A DNA stretch of 24,449 bases from JALYUA01 sp039931865 (lineage in GTDB: Bacteria > Acidobacteriota > Thermoanaerobaculia > UBA5066 > Gp7-AA6), in the NCBI GenBank assembly GCA_039931865.1, contig JBDTRB010000054.1, positions 1 to 24,449 of the forward strand, written 5' to 3'. Below, in pieces: positions 8,234 to 14,624 of this stretch (position 1 is its first letter; every line of letters starts with the position of its first letter). Under the pieces are notes generated by a model. That model was not told where the DNA came from. It was given only the letters and a program-made list of their open reading frames with translations, and searched no databases. The translations under genes and the position numbers were made by a program.

Positions 8234-9382
8234 TCACCCCCGGCCCGCCGCCGCTATGAATTCCACGACGTCGAGGTCCTCGGACGCTCCAGGGATGGAG
8301 CGGAACGTCGCGAGCGCCTTCTCCCCGAAAGGGGACGGCGGAAAACGAACCGTGTCGATCCGCGGAGCTTCGAAGCCGCAGGCCTCGAAAAGGTCGATCA
8401 GGGTGTGGCGGGTGAAGAAGCGGACGTGCGTGCCGGAAAGGATGGAATAGGGGACGTAGTCGAATCGGCCCTGCAGGAGGTCGGCGATCACCGACCAGTG
8501 GCCGATGTTCGGCACGGACGCGACCACGGCGCCGCGCGGCGTGAGCCAGGGCCTGACGCGACGGAGCGCGGCGGACGGGTCCTCCAGGTGCTCCAGCACG
8601 TCGCCGAAGAGGATGGCGTCGAAGCGGCCGTCGAAGTCCTCGGTGACCGACTCGAGCGTCATCGCGAGCACGCGGTCGTATCTCCGGGCGGCTTCCGCCG
8701 CGTCGCCGGAGTCGGGTTCGATCCCGAAGATCTCCGTCACGCCCGCGCGCCGGAGTGCGGACGCGGTCGCGCCGCGCGAGCAGCCGACGTCGAGCACCGC
8801 CCGGGAGCCCTCCGGGATGCGGCCGGCGAGGTCTTCCCGCGCCTGCCCGTCCATCTCGCCGTAGCGGTGCAGGTACGCTCCGGGATCGACGCGGACGCGG
8901 CGGCCGAGGACGGCGGCTCGCTCGACCGCCGCATCGAGCGGCAGTTCTCCCGGAAACCCGGCCAGCGCGTCCCGCCTCGCGGCGAAGACCGGCGATCGGA
9001 TCGGCCCGTCCGCGCGCGGCTGGCCCCCCCGCGCCTCGACCGCGCGAGCGGCCTCTTCGAGAAGCGATGGGGTCTGGTAAGGAAACGGCGGCTCGGAACG
9101 CGCGGCCTCGCACCAGGGCTCGTTCGAGACCGGCACCGCGACGTCCGCCGCGCCCGACGCGACGAGATCCAGGAGCCGGAAGGCCGCGCGGGGGGGCAGG
9201 TAGGCCTCGGGGTCCGCCTGAACGAGCACGATCGGACTCGTTCCTTCGAGGTGCGCGACCCTCAAGCGAACGCCGCGGCGCCACGTCGCGGACGCGGCGG
9301 GCAGACGCGCGAGGCAGCGGCGCGCGAGCCGCCACGCCCAGAGCGATTCGGCTTCGAAGCGAGGAACGCCGCCGAGCAGCAC
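8234..9382 (-). CDS. class I SAM-dependent methyltransferase with glycosyltransferase-like N-terminal region
   Basis: In the version starting at GTG 9382 the protein has 382 residues. The C-terminal half (about 190-382) is a Methyltransf_23/11-type domain with motif I VLDVGCSRG (196-204), the acidic IEPD, FGDVLEHLEDP, SVPNIGHWSVI and THVRFFTRHTL. That pattern is typical of methyltransferases in polysaccharide and glycosyltransferase clusters. The first ~180 residues contain SPIVLVQADPEAYLPPRAAFRLLDLV and resemble part of a GT2-like fold, but a full nucleotide-sugar site is not evident. The start is uncertain: an alternative CTG at 9466 would overlap the thiolase stop (CTGA) and give 410 residues. 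The likely role is methylation of an envelope glycan, which is inference. It sits oddly between thiolase and CoA-transferase genes. Confidence 0.75.
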   Translation of the reverse strand: MLLGGVPRFEAESLWAWRLARRCLARLPAASATWRRGVRLRVAHLEGTSPIVLVQADPEAYLPPRAAFRLLDLVASGAADVAVPVSNEPWCEAARSEPPFPYQTPSLLEEAARAVEARGGQPRADGPIRSPVFAARRDALAGFPGELPLDAAVERAAVLGRRVRVDPGAYLHRYGEMDGQAREDLAGRIPEGSRAVLDVGCSRGATASALRRAGVTEIFGIEPDSGDAAEAARRYDRVLAMTLESVTEDFDGRFDAILFGDVLEHLEDPSAALRRVRPWLTPRGAVVASVPNIGHWSVIADLLQGRFDYVPYSILSGTHVRFFTRHTLIDLFEACGFEAPRIDTVRFPPSPFGEKALATFRSIPGASEDLDVVEFIAAAGRG

Positions 9383-9462
9383 GTCGAACGTCGGCTTCGT
9401 CTCGCCCGCGCGCTGACTCCCGTTCTCCGCGATCCGACTCCCCCCGCCGCCGGGCTCGCTCG

Positions 9463-10644
9463 TCAGACGGCCTCGAGGAGCATCGCGGTCGCCTCTCCCC
9501 CGCCGATGCAGATCGCGGCGACCGCCCGCTTCTTGCCTTCGCGCCTGAGCGAATGCACCAGGGTCGTCACCAGCCTCGCGCCGGACGCGCCGATCGGGTG
9601 TCCGAGCGCGACCGCGCCTCCCAGGATGTTGACCTTCGCCGGGTCGAGATCGAGCTCCCGGATCGCCGCCATGCCGACCGCCGCGAACGCCTCGTTCACC
9701 TCGAAGAGGTCGATGTCCGCGACGGTCAGCCCCGCGCGATCGAGGAGCTTGCGGACGGCGCCCACAGGAGCGGTCGTGAACCATTCCGGCTCCTGAGCGA
9801 CGCCGCACCATCCGAGGATCCTCGCGAGCGGCCGGATTCCGAGCGCCGCCGCCTTCTCCTCAGAAGAGATCACGAGCGCGACGGCGCCGTCGTTGATCTT
9901 CGAGGAATTGGCCGCCGTCACGGTGCCGCCCTCCTTCAGGAACGCCGGCTTCAAACCGGCCATCTTGTCGAGCGGCGCGGCGAACGGCTCCTCGTCGATG
10001 TCGACCACGACGGGGGCGCCCTTCTTCGCCGGCACTTCCACGGGAACGATCTCTTCGGCGAACAGGCCCCGTTTCGACGCGTCCTGCGCCCGCCGGTAAG
10101 ACTCGAGGCTGTAGGCGTCCTGCTCCTCGCGCGTGAAGGAGTACTTCGCGACGCACTTCTCGGCGCAGTTGCCCATGTGCACGTCGCTGTAGGGGTCCCA
10201 GAGTCCGTCCTTGATCATCGAGTCGACGAGCACGCCGTTGCCCATACGGTATCCGGTCCGGGCGCGTTCGAGCAGATAGGGAGCGTTCGACATCGACTCC
10301 ATTCCCCCGGCGATGGCGATGTCGTACTCGCCAGCGATGATCGCGTTGGCGACGTCCATAGCGGCGCGCATCCCCGATCCGCACACCTTGTGAACGGTCA
10401 CGCACGGAACCGTGTTGGGAATTCCGGCGCCGAGAGACGCCTGCCGCGCGGGAGCCTGGCCGAGACCGGCCTGGAGGACGTTGCCCATGATGACGGCCTC
10501 GATCGCATCCGCTGCGACACCCGACCGCGCGAGAACTCCGCGGATGGCCGCCGACCCGAGCGCGGTCGCGGAGAGAGACGAGAGCTTTCCGAGAAACGAT
10601 CCCACCGGGGTCCGCACAGCGCCCAGAATCACCACGTTCTTCAT
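9463..10644 (-). CDS. acetyl-CoA C-acetyltransferase (thiolase)
   Basis: Thiolase catalyses 2 acetyl-CoA to/from acetoacetyl-CoA, or cleaves 3-ketoacyl-CoA, in the cytoplasm. The 393 residues match biosynthetic-type thiolases. The nucleophilic cysteine is C88 in HKVCGSGMRA, NEAF is present, the catalytic histidine is H349 in GHPIGASGAR and the second cysteine is C379 in CIGGG. The ATG at 10644 starts MKNVVILGAVRTPVGSF, the conserved N-terminus; an 8-residue longer version has no support. With the CoA-transferase downstream it would complete acetoacetate activation and cleavage to acetyl-CoA, as in ketone-body or leucine breakdown. TATTAT lies 7 nt before the ATG, with no Shine-Dalgarno. Confidence 0.94.
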   Translation of the reverse strand: MKNVVILGAVRTPVGSFLGKLSSLSATALGSAAIRGVLARSGVAADAIEAVIMGNVLQAGLGQAPARQASLGAGIPNTVPCVTVHKVCGSGMRAAMDVANAIIAGEYDIAIAGGMESMSNAPYLLERARTGYRMGNGVLVDSMIKDGLWDPYSDVHMGNCAEKCVAKYSFTREEQDAYSLESYRRAQDASKRGLFAEEIVPVEVPAKKGAPVVVDIDEEPFAAPLDKMAGLKPAFLKEGGTVTAANSSKINDGAVALVISSEEKAAALGIRPLARILGWCGVAQEPEWFTTAPVGAVRKLLDRAGLTVADIDLFEVNEAFAAVGMAAIRELDLDPAKVNILGGAVALGHPIGASGARLVTTLVHSLRREGKKRAVAAICIGGGEATAMLLEAV

Positions 10645-10651
10645 AGGTCGG

Positions 10652-10657
10652 ATAATA
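10652..10657 (-). promoter_or_regulatory. putative -10 element of the thiolase operon
   Basis: TATTAT on the minus strand is 7 nt before the thiolase ATG. It shares the context GGTTATNATC with the hexamer before scoA (GGTTATGATC). This supports a real recurring promoter core rather than chance, and predicts a leaderless transcript. Confidence 0.4.
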
Positions 10658-10693
10658 ACCGTCGCCACCGCTACCGTCGCCTCCGCTCTCTAC

Positions 10694-10756
10694 GGGACGT
10701 CGGCTTCGCCGACCGGTGAGCGGCTCGCCTGTCGGCTCGACCGCTCACCTCGTCCC
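10694..10756. repeat. nested inverted repeat in the thiolase/ruvX divergent gap
   Basis: Outer arms GGGACG (10694-10699) and CGTCCC (10751-10756) enclose a second pair, GGTGAGCGG (10715-10723) and CCGCTCACC (10741-10749). A small perfect hairpin GTCGGC-TTC-GCCGAC (10699-10713) sits at the left. The whole could fold as a branched stem-loop. It is the first of several palindromes in the 294-base gap between the divergent genes and looks like a REP-type extragenic element. Confidence 0.6.
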
Positions 10757-10774
10757 TCCGTTCGCTGCGGCTCC

Positions 10775-10825
10775 CGCATCGAGAGGCTCCTCCTTCCCTT
10801 CGGTCAGGAGACTCCTCTCGATGCG
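10775..10825. repeat. long imperfect palindrome (REP-like)
   Basis: Perfect 12-base arms CGCATCGAGAGG (10775-10786) and CCTCTCGATGCG (10814-10825) are extended inward by CTCCT against AGGAG with one bulge, leaving a loop of about 14 bases. It is too long and GC-rich for a simple operator and has no T-run on either side, so it is not a standard terminator. It probably belongs to a dispersed palindromic family. Confidence 0.6.
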
Positions 10826-10855
10826 AGCTTAGCCACCAGTTCGCCGAAGCGCAGC

Positions 10856-10890
10856 CCTGCCCCCTCTCCCGCGGGGTTGGGGTGAGGGGC
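10856..10890. repeat. C/G-block element resembling CCCTCTCCC...GGTGAGGGG extragenic repeats
   Basis: CCCCCTCTCCC followed by GCGGGGTTGGGGTGAGGGG lies directly upstream of ruvX. The pyrimidine block and the complementary purine block can pair partly. The wording resembles intergenic repeats seen in many GC-rich genomes; only one copy is visible here, so repeat status is inferred. Confidence 0.3.
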
Positions 10891-10926
10891 GGGCGGGCGG
10901 CCTCTCGGTTCGCGGCACACTTCCCG

Positions 10927-10932
10927 TAGACT
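10927..10932 (+). promoter_or_regulatory. putative -10 element of ruvX-mltG
   Basis: TAGACT lies 6 nt before the GTG start of ruvX, the same spacing as the TATGAT before scoA on the other strand. No Shine-Dalgarno precedes the GTG. Leaderless transcription is inferred. Confidence 0.3.
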
Positions 10933-10938
10933 CGGTCC

Positions 10939-11352
10939 GTGACCCGCATCGTCGCGATCGACTTCGGGGAAAAACGCATCGGCCTGGCGACCTCGGACGC
11001 CGGCGGGACGATCGCGACCCCCCGGCGCACGCTCCGCCGCAAGACGGATGACGCCTCGATCGAGGAGATCCTGGCGTTCTGCCGGGAGGAAGAGGCGGAG
11101 GGCCTGCTCCTGGGCATCCCCCGCTCCCCGGAAGGGATCGAGAGCCCCTTTGCGGCGCGCATCCGGTCCTTCGGGCGGAAGCTCGCTCGCCAGACTTCAC
11201 TTCCGATTCACTTCCACGAAGAAACCCTGACCTCGAACGAGGCCGCCCGGCGCCTTCCGCCCGGAGCGTCGCGGGAGAAGTCCGACCGCACGGCCGCCGC
11301 GGTCCTGCTGGAGGACTGGCTCTCACACGTCGCGGAAGGAAAAAGCGGGTGA
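10939..11352 (+). CDS. ruvX: putative pre-16S rRNA nuclease / Holliday-junction resolvase-like YqgF (RuvX)
   Basis: The 137-residue protein has the RNase H-like YqgF fold, known in Escherichia coli to mature the 5' end of 16S rRNA and earlier proposed as a Holliday-junction resolvase. It starts IVAIDFGEKRIGLATSD with the catalytic D8, then has GLLLGIPRS in the place of the usual VVG(L/I)P, HFHEETLTSNEA with the second acidic residue, and DRTAAAVLLEDWL with the third. The Gly-rich loop after LGIP is changed to SPEG. The start is GTG at 10939. The last codon region overlaps mltG as GTGA, so the two are translationally coupled, a pairing seen in many bacteria. Confidence 0.93.
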   Translation: MTRIVAIDFGEKRIGLATSDAGGTIATPRRTLRRKTDDASIEEILAFCREEEAEGLLLGIPRSPEGIESPFAARIRSFGRKLARQTSLPIHFHEETLTSNEAARRLPPGASREKSDRTAAAVLLEDWLSHVAEGKSG

Positions 11353-12437
11353 GCGCGGCCCGCAGGATCATCGGCCTCGTCGTTCTGCTGGTCCTGGTGG
11401 CGGTGGGCGCCGCCGTGTACCTCTTCTACAGCCTGCAGCATCCCGGGAGCCCCGGCGTTGCTGCCGCCCGCGTGACGGTTGTCTTCCCGACCGGGACCTC
11501 GACCAAGCAGATCTTCGACAGGCTGGAGAAGGAGGGGGTCGTCCACGACGCCCGCCTCGCGGAGATCTACTACCGCGTCTACCGCAGCGGCACCCGGCTT
11601 CAGGCGGGCGAATACCAGTTCGACCGGCCGACGCCCATGGACGAGATCATCAACCGGATGGGCAAGGGCGAGGTCGTCCAGTACCCGATCGTGGTTCCGG
11701 AGGGGTTGACGGCAGACGAGACGTTCGAGATCTTCTGGAGCCGCGGCATCGGCGGTCCCGAGGCATTCAAGCAGGCGCTGATGGAGACCGAGCTCCTGCC
11801 GGGCCTGACGAGCGGCGTGAACGACCTCGAGGGGTTCCTGTTCCCCGAGACCTACCTCGTGACGCGCACGACCTCCGCGCGGCAGATCGTCGACCGGATG
11901 GTGGCGCAGTTCCGCAGAAATTTCACGCCGGAGCTGCGGGACAGAGCGAAACCGATGGGCTTCACGCCGCGGCAGGCGGTGACGCTCGCTTCGATCATCG
12001 AAAAAGAGAGCGCGATCAAGAGTGAAGGGCCGCTGATCGCGGCGGTTTACTGGAACCGGCTGAAGAAGAACATGCGGCTTCAGGCGGATCCCACCGTCTC
12101 CTACGCCCTGAAGCGCGACGGACACTGGACCGGAATGCTGCACCGCTCCGACTACACGTACCAGTCGCCCTACAACACGTACATGAACGACGGCCTCCCC
12201 CCGGGCCCGATCTGCAATCCGGGCCTCGGCGCGCTGAAGGCGGCGGTCTCGCCGGCGAAGGTGGACTACCTCTACTTCGTCGCCGACACCACGGGCGGCC
12301 ACACGTTCACCCGCACCTACGAAGAGCACCTCCAGGCGATCGCAACGGCCCACCGGCTCCGAGAGTCCGGCGCCCAGTCGCCGGAGCCTGCCACCACTCC
12401 GGAGCCCACCCCTGCGGCCGCGGCGTCACACAGCTAG
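11349..12437 (+). CDS. mltG: endolytic murein transglycosylase MltG
   Basis: MltG (YceG) cuts nascent peptidoglycan glycan strands and so sets their length. The 362-residue protein has one N-terminal membrane segment (residues 7-28) and the YceG/LysM-like region (FPTGTSTKQIFDRLEKEGV, AGEYQF, VVPEGLTADETFEIF). The catalytic domain has GFLFPETY, the active-site glutamate E218 in LASIIEKES, and LQADPTVSYAL, SPYNTYMNDGLPPGPICNPGLGAL and YFVADTTGGHTFTRTYEEH. All key motifs are intact. The GTG start overlaps the ruvX stop by 4 bases. The C-terminus has a short Pro/Ala-rich tail. Confidence 0.96.
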   Translation: MSAARRIIGLVVLLVLVAVGAAVYLFYSLQHPGSPGVAAARVTVVFPTGTSTKQIFDRLEKEGVVHDARLAEIYYRVYRSGTRLQAGEYQFDRPTPMDEIINRMGKGEVVQYPIVVPEGLTADETFEIFWSRGIGGPEAFKQALMETELLPGLTSGVNDLEGFLFPETYLVTRTTSARQIVDRMVAQFRRNFTPELRDRAKPMGFTPRQAVTLASIIEKESAIKSEGPLIAAVYWNRLKKNMRLQADPTVSYALKRDGHWTGMLHRSDYTYQSPYNTYMNDGLPPGPICNPGLGALKAAVSPAKVDYLYFVADTTGGHTFTRTYEEHLQAIATAHRLRESGAQSPEPATTPEPTPAAAASHS

Positions 12438-12442
12438 CGGTC

Positions 12443-12488
12443 GGGGTTAGGGGGTTAGGGGTTAGGGGTTAGGGGTTAGGGGTTAGGG
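12443..12488 (+). repeat. tandem GGGGTTA heptamer array, potential G-quadruplex
   Basis: Six consecutive copies of GGGGTTA, the second with one extra G, end in a partial GGG. They begin six bases after the mltG stop codon. Runs of four or more Gs separated by three-base TTA loops fit the G-quadruplex rule on the plus strand, which is also the mltG mRNA sense strand. The array could act at the transcript 3' end or simply be a slippage-prone microsatellite. Confidence 0.9.
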
Positions 12489-12539
12489 AATCAACTAGAT
12501 CTCCCGATTGCCGGTTGACCGGGGGTACCGCGGCCGTCT

Positions 12540-12573
12540 CCCGATTCCCGATTCCCGATTTCCGATTCCCGAT
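12540..12573. repeat. tandem CCCGATT heptamer array
   Basis: Five units of CCCGATT (one reads TCCGATT, the last lacks its final T) lie about 50 bases after the GGGGTTA array. A lone CCCGATT-like unit occurs near 12503 and a related CGATTCTCGATTCCCGG stretch occurs near 14602, after the next gene. The 7-base unit is the same length as the preceding array but has a different sequence. Confidence 0.85.
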
Positions 12574-12643
12574 CGCGTTCCCCGACTCACCTCTCGTCGA
12601 CCGCGGTGAGCGGCGCCCGTCTCGCTCGCGATGGTCGCTCGGC

Positions 12644-12649
12644 TACAAT
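12644..12649 (+). promoter_or_regulatory. putative -10 element of the pseudokinase-TonB gene
   Basis: The sequence GGCTACAATGATAG contains TACAAT, close to the -10 consensus, 61 nt before the ATG at 12711. Transcription would begin near 12656, upstream of the short ORF at 12670. A -35 element is not obvious. This also argues against the in-frame ATG at 12648, which would overlap the hexamer. Confidence 0.35.
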
Positions 12650-12669
12650 GATAGTCAGATCCACACACC

Positions 12670-12714
12670 ATGAACTCCTTCCTTTTCCGCCGGCGCGGCC
12701 GCGCGTGCCGATGA
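12670..12714 (+). CDS. possible 14-residue leader ORF overlapping the pseudokinase-TonB start
   Basis: From the first ATG after the putative promoter a frame reads MNSFLFRRRGRACR and stops. Its TGA overlaps the ATG at 12711 as ATGA. The arrangement would allow translational coupling of a gene that has no Shine-Dalgarno of its own. It may be chance: the leader has no ribosome site, and a 14-codon frame carries little statistical weight. Confidence 0.25.
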   Translation: MNSFLFRRRGRACR

Positions 12715-14579
12715 CGGACGAAGCTCTGCCCCGTCGATTCGGGCCGTACCTGCTCACGGCGTTCCTCCGCGAGGACGCCCTCGGCCGGGTCTATCGGGCG
12801 CTTCGCCTTGCGGGGGACCGGGGATTTGCCCGCGTCCGGATCCTCGAAGGGCCGGAGATCTCCGAAGACGCCGTGATCGACGCGATCGAGGCCAACGGCG
12901 AGGTGCACTCGTTCCTGAAAAACACGGCGATCGCACGCTCGGTCCAGCTCGACTCGGTCGACGGGATTCCCTACCTCGCCTCGAGTGAAGAAAGCGGGAG
13001 AACGCTCGACGCGGTCATCGAGAAAGCGCGCGACGACCAGCAGACGATCCCCTACGAGCACGCGCTCCTGATCGTCGAGAAAGTCGCGACCGCCCTCGAT
13101 CACGCCTACAACACGACGATCGAGGGAGAGCGGACGCTGCACGGCCTCGTCTGGCCGGGGTTCGTCTCCCTTTCGGACGACGGCGAGACCCGCCTGACGG
13201 GATTCGGCATCGCTACCGGTTTTTTCCCGTCACTCGGGCGCCCGCGATTTGCCCGGGAAATCGCGCCGTATCTCGCCCCCGAGGTGCGAGCGAACGGCCG
13301 GATCGAAAAGAACTCCGACGTTTACTCCCTTGGCGCGATTCTTTTCGAGATGCTGGTCGGCAAGGTTCCGAACGCCGCGGACCCGGCGGGCGATCTCCGG
13401 ACGGCCCTGCGCGACGGCGCGCCGATCGCACCGGAGGTTTCGGCGGTCCTGCGCCTCTGCCTGGGCCCGCCGGAGGCGCGGTTTCAGTCGAGCGGCGAGC
13501 TGCGGCGCGAGCTGGGCAAGCTCCTCTTTTCGGGACTGTACGCGCCCTCGACGTTCAATCTCGCGTACTTCTTGAACGGCCTCTTCTCATCCGAGATCGA
13601 CGCCGAGAACGCGGCGCGTGTCGCGGAGGCGGCGCTCGAGACGCGTCCGGCCCCCGCCGCCTCCGCCGTCCGGCCGGCGGCTCCTGCCCCGCCGCCGCGA
13701 CCTGCGGCTCTCCCGCCGCGTAGCTCGACGGATCGCACGCCCGCGATTCCGCTGCGCGCTCCCATGGAGCGGGGGCCCGCCCCCCGGCGCCGTCCGCCGT
13801 TCGTGCTCGGCGGCGCGCTGCTCGTCGCCGTTGCGGTCCCCGCCGCGGTGTACATGATCGTGCGCCGCCGCGAGCCCTCGCCTGCCGTCCGCCCCGCGGT
13901 CACCGCAGTTGCGCCCACGCGGGTACCCGAGATACCGACCGCCGTTCCGGTCCCCTTTTCGGTGGCGCCCGCGGGACCGACAACCCGGATGACCGACTCG
14001 CAATTCAAGGACGAAGTCGCCCGGCGCGTCTCTCAGGAGCTGCGCAAGCTCGAACAGGAAGTCCGCAAGGGCAAGGCGCCCGACGTCGGGAACGCGGCCG
14101 CCGTGCTGAAAACCAGGCCCCCGCCGCCGATCATCACGCTTGCGGCGCCAACCCCCGCGGTGGCGGCGCCCGCGCCCACTTCCGCTTCCGCTTCCGTCCG
14201 TATCGCCGCGCCGCCGCCGTCGCCGCCTCCCGAGCCGGCGGCGGCGCCGGAAAAGGAAGTCATCGCCGCAGCCCCGACGCCCTTGCCCGCCGCGGCCGCG
14301 GCTGCAGTCCTTCCCGAGGTGCCCCCGAAGATGCTCCGCGTGATCAAGCCGCTGTACCCGAAGCTCGCCCTTCGCGCTCACATTGGAGGAATCGTGCTCC
14401 TGCGCGCCCTGGTCTCGGAGACGGGGCAGGTCCTCGAGATCCAGGTGCTGAAGGGCGTCGCCGGCGGTCTCACGGAAAGCGCGGTTTCCGCCGTGCGCGG
14501 CTGGCGGTTCGAGCCGGCAACGCGCGGCGGTGCGCCCATCCGCGCCTGGACGACGATCCCGATTCCCTTCGAGCCCTGA
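12711..14579 (+). CDS. pseudokinase - transmembrane - TonB C-terminal fusion protein
   Basis: In this 622-residue protein, residues ~10-270 follow the Ser/Thr kinase (Pkn) fold: FGPYLLTAFLREDALGRVYRA at the nucleotide loop, LAPE (188-191) as the APE motif and SDVYSLGAILFEMLVGKVP as the DxxSxG helix. Every catalytic residue is changed: the VAIK-type lysine region reads ARVRIL, HRDLKPxN reads HGLVWPGF (144-151) and DFG reads GFG (164-166). A Pro/Ala-rich linker, one membrane segment (363-384), a charged probable coiled coil (429-455) and a Pro-rich spacer follow. Residues 540-622 are a TonB C-terminal domain (IKPLYPKLALRAHIGGIVLLRALVSETGQVLEIQVLKG, AVSAVRGWRFEPAT). Known TonB domains couple ExbBD energy to outer-membrane receptors. 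Here a cytoplasmic pseudokinase may gate that coupling, which is inference. The start at 12711 fits the kinase N-terminus; 12648 and 12606 are in-frame alternatives. Confidence 0.85.
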   Translation: MTDEALPRRFGPYLLTAFLREDALGRVYRALRLAGDRGFARVRILEGPEISEDAVIDAIEANGEVHSFLKNTAIARSVQLDSVDGIPYLASSEESGRTLDAVIEKARDDQQTIPYEHALLIVEKVATALDHAYNTTIEGERTLHGLVWPGFVSLSDDGETRLTGFGIATGFFPSLGRPRFAREIAPYLAPEVRANGRIEKNSDVYSLGAILFEMLVGKVPNAADPAGDLRTALRDGAPIAPEVSAVLRLCLGPPEARFQSSGELRRELGKLLFSGLYAPSTFNLAYFLNGLFSSEIDAENAARVAEAALETRPAPAASAVRPAAPAPPPRPAALPPRSSTDRTPAIPLRAPMERGPAPRRRPPFVLGGALLVAVAVPAAVYMIVRRREPSPAVRPAVTAVAPTRVPEIPTAVPVPFSVAPAGPTTRMTDSQFKDEVARRVSQELRKLEQEVRKGKAPDVGNAAAVLKTRPPPPIITLAAPTPAVAAPAPTSASASVRIAAPPPSPPPEPAAAPEKEVIAAAPTPLPAAAAAAVLPEVPPKMLRVIKPLYPKLALRAHIGGIVLLRALVSETGQVLEIQVLKGVAGGLTESAVSAVRGWRFEPATRGGAPIRAWTTIPIPFEP

Positions 14580-14624
14580 AGAACGCCTTCGCGGGGAGTT
14601 CGATTCTCGATTCCCGGCTCCGGG

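Noticed and set aside
12443..12573. Heptamer arrays considered as a CRISPR array or a linear-replicon telomere
   Set aside because: There are no spacers and the unit is only 7 bases, so it is not CRISPR. The arrays are internal with genes on both sides, so they are not a chromosome end.
12648..12710. In-frame upstream ATG (12648) and GTG (12606) as starts of the pseudokinase-TonB gene
   Set aside because: The ATG overlaps a -10-like TACAAT and the added residues (IVRSTHHELLPFPPARPRVP) do not belong to a kinase N-terminus. They remain possible but less likely than 12711.
12495..13142. A 215-codon minus-strand frame crossing the heptamer arrays
   Set aside because: Most of it mirrors the pseudokinase coding strand and the rest is translated repeat (RNRESGIG). 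No domain is seen.
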